Shown here: one piece after another, positions 54,308-62,987 of the stretch
Layout of the letters: each line of letters opens with the position of its first letter
How positions within the stretch are numbered: the first letter of the stretch is position 1
Source of the DNA: Aeromicrobium sp.
Lineage (GTDB): Bacteria; Actinomycetota; Actinomycetes; Propionibacteriales; Nocardioidaceae
Direction of reading: 5' to 3'
DNA length: 64,000 nucleotides
NCBI RefSeq assembly: GCF_023146395.1
Contig: NZ_JAGLCD010000017.1
Span: forward strand, 1 to 64,000
Notes under the pieces: model-generated
What the model saw: only the letters and a program-made list of their open reading frames with translations
Database searches by the model: none
What the model was told of the DNA's origin: nothing
Made by a program: the position numbers and the translations under genes

Positions 54308-56080
<1,773 letters not shown>

Positions 56081-56128
56081 TCAAGCGGTCGGCGACGACG
56101 AGACCCCGCGGCGAGGTGTCCGACCTGA

Positions 56129-56197
56129 TCAGACCTCGACGCGGCAGCGAAGGAGCCCTTCGACGGGGCTCAGGAGAACGAGATTCGCGATACGCAT
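56129..56197 (-). CDS. leuA leader peptide (attenuator)
   Basis: A 22-codon reading frame upstream of leuA that begins MRIANLVLL and contains five Leu codons (CTC, CTC, CTG, CTC, CTT) and four Val codons, well above chance. The mRNA that follows can form alternative stems (GAGCCC/GGGCTC; CGAGGT/ACCTCG), the expected layout of transcription or translation attenuation by leucine supply. Promoter hexamer TACGCT lies 9 nt before its ATG, so the message starts at or near that codon. The frame is too short for certainty. Confidence 0.65.
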   Translation of the reverse strand: MRIANLVLLSPVEGLLRCRVEV

Positions 56198-56205
56198 GTC
56201 CCGGC

Positions 56206-56211
56206 TAGCGT
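56206..56211 (+). promoter_or_regulatory. -10 element TAGCGT of the GST-like gene (leaderless)
   Basis: TAGCGT ends 6 nt before ATG 56218. It overlaps the leuA leader promoter (TACGCT on the other strand), so the two divergent promoters share a GCTAGCGTAGC core and may compete. Confidence 0.5.
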
Positions 56212-56217
56212 AGCAGC

Positions 56218-57180
56218 ATGACGACCCCCAGCTCCGCGGACTCCGACCTCTCCACCACCGGCGCCTACGTGAAGGCTGGCGCCGACTTCGACCGCGACAT
56301 GGACTACATCCCCGACCGGATCACGCGCGACTCCGCCGACTGGCCCGTCGAACCCGGTCGGTACCGCCTCGTCGCGGCCAAGGCCTGTCCGTGGGCCAAC
56401 CGCGCCATCATCGTGCGGCAGCTCCTCGGCCTCGAGGATGTCATCAGCCTCGGCCTGGCCGGGCCGACGCACGACCGGCGGAGCTGGACCTTCGACCTCG
56501 ACCCCGGTGGTGTCGACCCGGTGCTGGGGTACGAGCGCCTGCAGGAGGCGTACTTCGCACGCTTCCCGGCCTACCCCAAGGGCATCACGGTGCCCGCGAT
56601 GGTCGACGTGCCCACCAAGCAGGTCGTCACGAACGACTTCCCCTGGATCACGCACGACCTGTTCTTCGAGTGGCAGGAGTTCCACCGCCCGGACGCACCG
56701 AACCTCTGGCCGGACGACGTCCGCGAGGAGATGGAGTCGGTCATGAAGCGGGTCTTCACCGAGGTCAACAACGGCGTGTACCGCTGCGGGTTCGCCGGGT
56801 CCCAGGAGACCTACGAGGCGGCGTACGAGCGGCTCTGGACCGCGCTCGACTGGCTCGAGGACCGCCTGGCCGACCGCCGGTACCTGATGGGCGACACGAT
56901 CACGGAGGCCGACGTGCGCCTCTTCACGACGCTGGCGCGCTTCGACGCGGTCTACCACGGCCACTTCAAGTGCAACCGCAACAAGCTCACCGAGATGACG
57001 AACCTCTGGGGCTACGCACGGGACCTGTTCCAGACGCCCGGCTTCGGCGACAACACCAACTTCGACCAGATCAAGGCGCACTACTACGTCGTGCAGACCG
57101 ACATCAACCCGACGCAGATCGTGCCGCAGGGGCCCGACCCGTCGGTGTGGCAGACCCCGCACGGGCGCGACCGCCTCTGA
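56218..57180 (+). CDS. Glutathionyl-hydroquinone reductase family protein (Xi-class GST)
   Basis: A 320-residue protein of the YqjG/ECM4 class: YRLVAAKACPWANRAIIV holds the catalytic cysteine (CPWA), with YLMGDTITEADVRLFTTLAR in the all-helical domain. The family reduces glutathionylated hydroquinones; actinobacteria usually make mycothiol, so the thiol partner here is uncertain. Start ATG 56218. Convergent with iclR. Confidence 0.88.
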   Translation: MTTPSSADSDLSTTGAYVKAGADFDRDMDYIPDRITRDSADWPVEPGRYRLVAAKACPWANRAIIVRQLLGLEDVISLGLAGPTHDRRSWTFDLDPGGVDPVLGYERLQEAYFARFPAYPKGITVPAMVDVPTKQVVTNDFPWITHDLFFEWQEFHRPDAPNLWPDDVREEMESVMKRVFTEVNNGVYRCGFAGSQETYEAAYERLWTALDWLEDRLADRRYLMGDTITEADVRLFTTLARFDAVYHGHFKCNRNKLTEMTNLWGYARDLFQTPGFGDNTNFDQIKAHYYVVQTDINPTQIVPQGPDPSVWQTPHGRDRL

Positions 57181-57195
57181 GGCGACGGCCCCGGA

Positions 57196-57942
57196 TCAGG
57201 CGCGGAGCCGCTGCGTGATGCGGGCGGCGGCCTGCGCGACCTGGGCCCCGAGGTCGTCGAAGCGCGACGGCTCGATGCGGCTCGAGGGGCCGGAGATCGA
57301 GACCGCCGCGACCGGGGATCCGGTGTGGTCCAGCACCGGCGCTCCGAGCGAGCTGATGCCGGAGGACAGCCCGCCGACGTTGACCGACCAGCCGCGCTCG
57401 CGGATGTGCGCGAGCTCGTCGCGGATCCGGTCGGGATCGGTCAGCGAGTCGGGGGTGCGGGGCACGAGCGGGCCGTCGAGGTAGCGGTCGATCCGCCCGG
57501 CGTCGCAGGCCGACAGGAAGGCGAGGCCCGTCGCCGAGGCGTGCAACGGGATCCGCTCCCCCAGGGGGAGGAAGGCCCGGAGCGAGTGCGCGGTGTCGAG
57601 GCGCTCCAGCAGCACGAGCTCGTCGCCGTCGGGGGCGACGAGGTGGATCGTCTCGGTCGTCGACAACTGCAGCTCGTGCATGACCGGCACCGCGACGTCG
57701 CGCAGACTCTCGCGCGCGCCCATGCCGCCCGTGACCGAGAGGGCCCGCAGCGTCATGCTCCAGCGCGTCGGCGCCGAGGAGGACGACTCCGCCCACCCCA
57801 CCTCCTGCAGCGTGAGCAGGCAGCGCTGGACGGTGCTCTTGGGCAGCTCGACCTCGCGGGCCAGCTCGGAGAGCCCCACGGGCTGCAGGCGGGCGACGCC
57901 CTCGAGCACCCGGAACGCGGAGACGACGCTCGTCGTGGCCAT
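57196..57942 (-). CDS. IclR-family transcriptional regulator
   Basis: A 248-residue regulator: N-terminal winged helix (LARLQPVGLSELAREVELPK region, residues about 15-35) and C-terminal effector domain (PLGERIPLHASATGLAFL, GLSSGISSLGAPVLD). Divergent from the matC-like and matB genes with 112 bases between. AAAGG lies 6 nt before ATG 57942. A likely controller of the malonate genes, responding to a small organic acid; inference from position. Confidence 0.9.
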   Translation of the reverse strand: MATTSVVSAFRVLEGVARLQPVGLSELAREVELPKSTVQRCLLTLQEVGWAESSSSAPTRWSMTLRALSVTGGMGARESLRDVAVPVMHELQLSTTETIHLVAPDGDELVLLERLDTAHSLRAFLPLGERIPLHASATGLAFLSACDAGRIDRYLDGPLVPRTPDSLTDPDRIRDELAHIRERGWSVNVGGLSSGISSLGAPVLDHTGSPVAAVSISGPSSRIEPSRFDDLGAQVAQAAARITQRLRA

Positions 57943-57982
57943 ATTTGCCTTTCGCGGGAAGTGTGTTCTACGTTACATCGTA

Positions 57983-58021
57983 CGGTCCACCAGTTAGACC
58001 ATTGTGCCATCTGATGGACCG
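57983..58021. promoter_or_regulatory. Probable IclR operator in the divergent promoter
   Basis: Arms CGGTCCACCAG (57983-57993) and CTGATGGACCG (58011-58021) match at 10 of 11 positions as an inverted repeat, 17 bases apart. This lies midway between the two start codons, where an IclR dimer of dimers could control both genes. Confidence 0.55.
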
Positions 58022-58054
58022 TTTGTCATCCCCGACCGTCGACCGGAGACCTTC

Positions 58055-59422
58055 ATGTTCGAACAACTTCTCGCGCTCGCGATCTTCATCGCAGTGTTCG
58101 CGATCGCGGCCGTGCGCAACGTCAACATCGGCATCGCGATGTTCCCTGTCGCCTGCGTCGTCGGCATCTGGATCGCCGACATCGCGCTCGACGACGTCGT
58201 GGCCGGCTTCCCCCTGAGCATCCTGGTGCTCCTGGTCGGCGTGACGTACTTCTTCGGCATCGCGCACAGCAACGGCACGATCGACTGGCTCATCGAGTCC
58301 TCGCTCGCGAAGGTCGGCGACCGCGTGGCCCTGCTCCCCACCGCCTTCTTCGTGTTGACCGGACTGATCTCGGCGATGGGTGCGCCTCTCGGCGGTCTCG
58401 TGATGGCGCCCATGGGCATGAGCGTGGCGCACAAGCGCGGCATCGACCCGATGCTCATGGCACTCGCGATGGGCTGCGGCTTGAGTGCCGGCGCTTTCGC
58501 ACCGACCAGCCTGTTCGGCATCATCACGTGGGGCACCGCCGACTCGGCCGGCATCGAGCTGAGCCCGCTGCTGCTGTTCGGCGTCGCCATCGCGATCAAC
58601 CTCGTCCTGCTCGTCGTGGCGCACGTCCTGTTCGGCCGCGGTCGTCGCCGTGCCGCCACCCCGGAGTTCGCCAAGGCCATGGTCGCCCGCGGCGAGGCCC
58701 AGAGGAACGCCCTGCCGACCTACGGCCAGTCCTCGCTCGACCTGGAGCCCGACCGCGCGAACAGCGGCGACGGCGACGGCGAGCGTGGTCCGGTCGGCCG
58801 GCCCACCGGCCTGCAGTCCCTGACGCTCGCGGCGATGGTCGTGCTGGTGGCGCTCGTCGTCGTGCTCGCCCTGCGCGACGCCGATCCCGACATCGGCGTC
58901 ATCGGCTTCGCTCTCGGCGCGGCGCTCGCGCTCCTCGACCCGAAGGCCGGCAAGGCCGCGATGTCGCGGATCGACTGGGGCTCGGTGCTGCTGGTCGGCG
59001 GCATCATCACCTACGTCGGCGTCCTGACGCAGATGGGCGTGATCGACCTGCTCGGCGAGAAGGCCGCCGCCGTCGGCGCACCCGTCATCGCCGCCCTGAT
59101 GCTGTGCGCGGCCGCCGGGCTGATCTCGGCCTTCGCCTCGACGACCGGCATGCTCGCCGCCCTGGTGCCGCTCGCCCTGCCGCTCATCTCCGAGGGCGGC
59201 ATCCCCGGGTGGGCCATGATCTGTGCGATCGGCGTGTGCGCCTCGATCGTCGACGTGTCACCCTTCTCCACGGTCGGCGCCACGTACGTCGCCACCACGG
59301 TCGACGAGGAGCAGCGACCCCGCATGACGACCCTGCTGACACGGTGGGGCCTGTCGATGGTCGTGATCGGCCCCGTCGCCCTCACCCTGACCCTCATCCT
59401 TCCCGGAATGGCCTTCTCATGA
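58055..59422 (+). CDS. MatC-like dicarboxylate (malonate) carrier
   Basis: A 455-residue secondary transporter with about 12 helices of the CitMHS/SLC13 class. MatC N-terminal region (NVNIGIAMFPVACVVGIWIA) and paired hairpins with conserved Ser/Gly turns (GLISAMGAPLGGLVMAPMGM, FASTTGMLAALVPLALPL, VSPFSTVGATYVA) are visible. Start ATG 58055 with CGGAGA upstream. Coupled to the ligase gene by ATGA, so the cargo is probably malonate or a methylmalonate-like acid. Confidence 0.8.
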   Translation: MFEQLLALAIFIAVFAIAAVRNVNIGIAMFPVACVVGIWIADIALDDVVAGFPLSILVLLVGVTYFFGIAHSNGTIDWLIESSLAKVGDRVALLPTAFFVLTGLISAMGAPLGGLVMAPMGMSVAHKRGIDPMLMALAMGCGLSAGAFAPTSLFGIITWGTADSAGIELSPLLLFGVAIAINLVLLVVAHVLFGRGRRRAATPEFAKAMVARGEAQRNALPTYGQSSLDLEPDRANSGDGDGERGPVGRPTGLQSLTLAAMVVLVALVVVLALRDADPDIGVIGFALGAALALLDPKAGKAAMSRIDWGSVLLVGGIITYVGVLTQMGVIDLLGEKAAAVGAPVIAALMLCAAAGLISAFASTTGMLAALVPLALPLISEGGIPGWAMICAIGVCASIVDVSPFSTVGATYVATTVDEEQRPRMTTLLTRWGLSMVVIGPVALTLTLILPGMAFS

Positions 59423-60834
59423 CGTTCCTCGCCGCACTGCGCGACACCACCCGACCCGACGACGACCACGCGGTCCGGATCGACCAGGACTCGCTCTCGT
59501 GGTCGGGGCTGCGCTCGGCCGCCTCGACCTTCGCGGGGACGCTCCCGGGTGCCGGTCCGGTGGCGGTCTGCGCCGAGCCCACGCTCGAGACCGTCGTCGC
59601 CGTCACGGGGTGCCTGCTGGCCGGGGTGCCCGTGGTGCCGGTGGCGCCGGACTCCGGCCCGGCCGAGCTGGCCCACGTCCTGGACGACTCGGGAGCGACC
59701 AGCTGGGTCGGACCCGCCCGCGACGGGGTGAGCCTCCCGGTCCGGTCGGTCGACGTGCGCCCGGCGGCCGAGGTCGCGCTGCCGCCGCCGGTCGACGAGG
59801 AGGCCGTCGCGACGATCCTCTACACGTCCGGCACGACGGGGGCGCCGAAGGGGGTCCTGATGAGCCAACGAGCGCTGCGCGTCGGCATCGACGGCCTCGC
59901 GCAGGCCTGGGGGTGGACCGACGCCGACACCGTCGCGCACGGCCTGCCGCTGTTCCACACCCACGGACTCGTGCTGGGGGTGCTCGGGTCGCTGCACCTC
60001 GGTTCACGCGTGCTGCACACCGGCAAGCCCACGCCGGAGCGCTATGCGGCCGCCGACGCCACGATGTACTTCGGTGTGCCCACGATCTGGGGCCGCGTCG
60101 CCCGCGACCCGGAGTCCGCACGCCGGCTCGCCTCGGCGCGCCTGCTCGTCTCGGGAAGCGCACCCCTACCGGTGCCGGTGTTCGAGCGGCTCCGCGAGCT
60201 GACGGGGCAGTCGCCGATCGAGCGCTACGGCATGACCGAGACCCTGCTGACGCTCAGCACCCGCGCCGACGGCGAGCGCCGGCCCGGGTGGGTGGGCCTG
60301 CCGGTCGCGGGGGCCGAGACTCGCATCCGCGCCGAGGACGGCTCCGACGCTCCCGCCGACGGCGAGACGATCGGCCGGCTCGAGGTGCGCGGCGAGATGC
60401 TCTTCGACGGCTACCTCAACCTGCCGGAGGTCACGGCCGAGGTGTTCACCGACGACGGCTGGTTCATCACGGGCGACCTCGCCGTCGTCGACGCCGGCGG
60501 ATTCCACCGCATCGTGGGTCGCGAGTCGGTCGACCTCATCAAGTCCGGCGGCTACCGCATCGGAGCGGGCGAGATCGAGACCTCGCTCCTGGCGCGCCCC
60601 GAGGTGCTCGAGGTCGCCGTGGTGGGCCTGCCGGACGAGGACCTGGGCCAGCGGATCGTCGCATACGTCGTGACCGAGGCTGCCGCGCCGTCCGACGAGC
60701 TCGCCGCCGCTCTCGTGGCCCACGTCGCCGACGACCTCTCGTGGCACAAGCGGCCGCGCGAGATCGTGTTCGTCGAGGCGCTCCCCCGCAACCACATGGG
60801 CAAGGTCCAGAAGAAGCAGCTCCTGCCCCACTGA
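59419..60834 (+). CDS. matB: Malonyl-CoA synthetase (MatB-like acyl-CoA ligase)
   Basis: A 471-residue ANL-family ligase: LYTSGTTGAPKGVLMSQ (AMP-binding), ERYGMTETLL, DGWFITGDLAV, GRESVDLIKSGGYRIGAGE and a catalytic lysine in GKVQKK. Length and the ERYGMTE segment resemble MatB, which activates malonate with CoA and ATP. No malonyl-CoA decarboxylase (matA) follows, so the product may feed biosynthesis instead of breakdown. Coupled with the carrier by ATGA. Confidence 0.82.
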   Translation: MTFLAALRDTTRPDDDHAVRIDQDSLSWSGLRSAASTFAGTLPGAGPVAVCAEPTLETVVAVTGCLLAGVPVVPVAPDSGPAELAHVLDDSGATSWVGPARDGVSLPVRSVDVRPAAEVALPPPVDEEAVATILYTSGTTGAPKGVLMSQRALRVGIDGLAQAWGWTDADTVAHGLPLFHTHGLVLGVLGSLHLGSRVLHTGKPTPERYAAADATMYFGVPTIWGRVARDPESARRLASARLLVSGSAPLPVPVFERLRELTGQSPIERYGMTETLLTLSTRADGERRPGWVGLPVAGAETRIRAEDGSDAPADGETIGRLEVRGEMLFDGYLNLPEVTAEVFTDDGWFITGDLAVVDAGGFHRIVGRESVDLIKSGGYRIGAGEIETSLLARPEVLEVAVVGLPDEDLGQRIVAYVVTEAAAPSDELAAALVAHVADDLSWHKRPREIVFVEALPRNHMGKVQKKQLLPH

Positions 60835-60843
60835 CCCCCGGTG

Positions 60844-60932
60844 GGCGGTGAGTGGCGCGCCGAATCACCGTCTCCATTGGCGCGTCGCTCACCGCCGGCC
60901 TGCGGCATCGCCGCGTAGGTCACCGCCCGCCA
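60844..60932. repeat. Repeat element, first cluster (three half-sites)
   Basis: GGCGGTGAGTGGCGCGCCGA at 60844 and its inverted partner ending GCTCACCGCC (60876-60896), then a third half-site (about 60911-60929) in the same inverted direction. The family consensus is roughly GCGGTGACCTACGCGCCRAA. It lies between matB and the flavodoxin gene. Confidence 0.75.
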
Positions 60933-60947
60933 CCCGGCAGGCCGCGT

Positions 60948-60953
60948 TAGCGT
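60948..60953 (+). promoter_or_regulatory. -10 element TAGCGT of the flavodoxin-like gene (leaderless)
   Basis: TAGCGT ends 6 nt before ATG 60960; no ribosome-binding site is seen. Confidence 0.5.
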
Positions 60954-60959
60954 TTCGAC

Positions 60960-61409
60960 ATGTCCCGTCTGCTCGTGGTCCAGCACACGCCGACCGAGAA
61001 CCTCCGGACGATCGCGGACGCCGTGCTGGCCGGGGCGCGGCACCCGGACCTGGAGGGCGTGGAGGTCCAGGTCCTACCGGCGCTCGAGGCCGGGATCGAC
61101 GACGTGCTGGCCGCAGACGGCTACGTGCTCGGGACGCCGGCGAACTTCGGGTACATCTCCGGGGCGATGAAGCACTTCTTCGACACGGTCTACGACCACG
61201 TGCGCGAGGAGACCGCCAAGCGTCCGTTCTCGTACTGGATCCACGGCGGCTACGACACGACCGGCGCCGAGCGCGCGATGGAGCAGATCACGACCGGGCT
61301 CGGCTGGACCCTCGTGGCCGAGCCGCTGGTGTTCACGGGCGAGGTCACCGAGGACCGCCTCGAGGCCGCCACCGAGCTCGGCGGCACCGTCGCCGCGACG
61401 CTGTCCTGA
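60960..61409 (+). CDS. Flavodoxin-like NAD(P)H-dependent oxidoreductase
   Basis: A 149-residue flavodoxin-fold protein. Flavin phosphate loop QHTPTENLRTIADAVLAG, GTPANFGYISGAMKHFFD (the NQO/WrbA-type second loop) and SYWIHGGYDTTGAERAMEQI are visible. Such proteins reduce quinones or other small molecules. It lies between two clusters of inverted repeats, unlike its neighbours, which may mark a mobile gene. Confidence 0.8.
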   Translation: MSRLLVVQHTPTENLRTIADAVLAGARHPDLEGVEVQVLPALEAGIDDVLAADGYVLGTPANFGYISGAMKHFFDTVYDHVREETAKRPFSYWIHGGYDTTGAERAMEQITTGLGWTLVAEPLVFTGEVTEDRLEAATELGGTVAATLS

Positions 61410-61419
61410 CCCCGGGCGG

Positions 61420-61532
61420 GCGGTGACCTGCGCGCCGAACCGGCTCGCGGGCGGTGACCTACGCGCCACATTGCGGGTCAGTTCGGCGCACAGGTCACCG
61501 CTCCTCGCACGGTTTGGCGCGTACCTCACCGC
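61420..61532. repeat. Repeat element, second cluster (four half-sites)
   Basis: Half-sites at 61420-61440 and 61451-61471 (direct) and at 61481-61501 and 61512-61532 (inverted). Sites 1 and 3 differ at one of 21 positions when inverted. The last site forms the stop codon of the thioredoxin-reductase-like gene (61526). Confidence 0.8.
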
Positions 61533-62509
61533 CCGGCGGTGGGGGCGAGGAGCGCGGCGCGGTCGGCGACCATCAGGTCGGCGACGCACACACCGCCGGC
61601 CAACGCGCCGGCACCGATCGCGTTCGCGACCGAGGCCATGGCCATCGGCAGGTCACGGTGGTGGGCCGCGTCGCCGGCCGCGTAGACGCCCGGGACGCTC
61701 GTGCGAGCGAACGCGTCGACCAGGATCGACCCCATCGCCGAGACCTCGAGGCCCAGCTGCTCGGCGAACGGGGCCGCCTGGTGGACCGTCGGCGCCACGA
61801 AGACGCCGTCGAGCCGCACCGGGTCGGCAGCCGCGAGGTGCACCACGAGCCCCTCCCCCTGCGGCGTCACGCGCTCGACGACCTGGTCGTGCACCGTTGC
61901 GCCGTACGCGTCCAGCACGGCTCGCGTCTCGGCGTCCACCGCGGTGCCGTGGGAGAACACGTCGAACGTCCGCGAGATCCGCGGGAAGAACCCGGCCAGG
62001 TGCAGGAGGTGGCCGGGGACCGTGCCGATCACGCCGGCGGCGCCGCCACTCAGCTCGTGCCCGTGGCAGAACGGGCAGTGGGCGACCCCGCGACCCCAGA
62101 GCTCGGTGAGCCCCTCGATGGGCGGCAGCTCGTCGCGCACGCCCGTGGCCAGCACGACGTGGCGCGCCCGGCGCGTCGATCCGTCGTCGAGCACGGCCGT
62201 GAAGTCGTCTGCCTCCCCCGTCAGCGACACGACACGGGCCGCGACGCTGGTGACGGTGCCGTAGGCGGCGATGTCACGCCGGGCCGCGGCACGGAGCTCG
62301 GCCGGATCCTGGCCGTCGTGACCGATCAGATTGTGCAGGTGTCGCTCGGGCGCGTTGCGGTACACGCCCGAGTCGAGGTGCAGCACCGTGCGGTGCACCC
62401 GCGCCAGGCTCAGCGTGGCCTGCAGACCTGCCGGGCCACCACCGATCACCAAGGCGTCGTGCTGTGCGGTGTCGTGCAGCGGGCTGTCGTGCTGTGCGGT
62501 GTCGTTCAT
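61526..62509 (-). CDS. Thioredoxin-reductase-like FAD oxidoreductase
   Basis: A 327-residue two-domain flavoprotein: DALVIGGGPAGLQATLSL (FAD), VVLATGVRDELPPIEGL, redox pair in GRGVAHCPFCHGHEL (CPFC) and VPGVYAAGDAAHH. CPFC instead of CATC groups it with TrxR-like/bacillithiol or AhpF-like reductases, whose partners are unknown. The first 20 residues contain a 10-residue duplication HDTAQHD. Start ATG 62509 with GGGAG upstream. Divergent from the merR gene below, its likely controller. Confidence 0.85.
   Translation of the reverse strand: MNDTAQHDSPLHDTAQHDALVIGGGPAGLQATLSLARVHRTVLHLDSGVYRNAPERHLHNLIGHDGQDPAELRAAARRDIAAYGTVTSVAARVVSLTGEADDFTAVLDDGSTRRARHVVLATGVRDELPPIEGLTELWGRGVAHCPFCHGHELSGGAAGVIGTVPGHLLHLAGFFPRISRTFDVFSHGTAVDAETRAVLDAYGATVHDQVVERVTPQGEGLVVHLAAADPVRLDGVFVAPTVHQAAPFAEQLGLEVSAMGSILVDAFARTSVPGVYAAGDAAHHRDLPMAMASVANAIGAGALAGGVCVADLMVADRAALLAPTAGR
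62456..62505. repeat. 30-bp tandem duplication at a gene's 5' end
   Basis: The 20-base stretch starting GTCGTGCTGTGC occurs at 62456-62475 and again at 62486-62505, period 30, giving the repeated HDTAQHD in the N-terminus of the reductase. Confidence 0.85.
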
Positions 62510-62562
62510 GGGTTTCTCCCGAGTCTGACGTGCGCGACGAGTTGCCGTCGGACCCGAGTGTG

Positions 62563-62586
62563 TGACTTCATGTCAACATGAAGTCA
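62563..62586. promoter_or_regulatory. Perfect palindromic operator over the merR start
   Basis: Arms TGACTTCATGT (62563-62573) and ACATGAAGTCA (62576-62586) are perfectly inverted, with CA in the centre. The start codon of the MerR gene (62578) lies inside the right arm, so a bound regulator would block its own start. The reductase start is 53 bases away on the other strand. Confidence 0.7.
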
Positions 62587-62985
62587 AGTGCCGACGCGCC
62601 CTCGGCGCGGTGGAGCATCGGCGACACCGCCGCGAAGTTCGATCTGCCGACCCACGTGCTGCGGCACTGGGAGGACGTCGGCCTGCTCCGGCCGGCCCGC
62701 GACTCCGGCGGACGGCGACGCTACGACCAGAACGACGTCGTGCGCATCGCGGTCATCGTGCGCAACCGGGAGGCCGGCATGGGGCTCGACCAGATCCGGG
62801 TCCTGCTCGACGAGGACGCCCCCGACCGTCACCAGGTGCTGCTCGACCACGTCGCCGACCTGGATCGCCGCATGGCCGAGATGCAACGATCGCGCGAGAT
62901 GACGATGCACGCCTTCGACTGCACGAAGCACGACATCACCACGTGCCCGCAGTTCGCCGGACTCGTGGCCGATCTCGTCGGCTGA
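62578..62985 (+). CDS. MerR-family regulator with two C-terminal cysteines
   Basis: A 135-residue regulator: winged helix RWSIGDTAAKFDLPTHVLRHW, GGRRRYDQNDVVRIAVIVR, coiled coil LLDHVADLDRRMAEMQRSRE and then DCTKHDITTC, with two cysteines eight residues apart. It is neither the SoxR (CxxC) nor the mercury MerR arrangement, but a redox or metal sensor is plausible. No ribosome-binding site precedes ATG 62578, so the message may be leaderless. Confidence 0.85.
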   Translation: MKSSADAPSARWSIGDTAAKFDLPTHVLRHWEDVGLLRPARDSGGRRRYDQNDVVRIAVIVRNREAGMGLDQIRVLLDEDAPDRHQVLLDHVADLDRRMAEMQRSREMTMHAFDCTKHDITTCPQFAGLVADLVG

Positions 62986-62987
62986 GC

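Noticed and set aside
60960-61409. Insertion sequence or transposon around the flavodoxin-like gene
   Set aside because: There is no transposase and no target-site duplication that I can see, so it is reported as a repeat family only.
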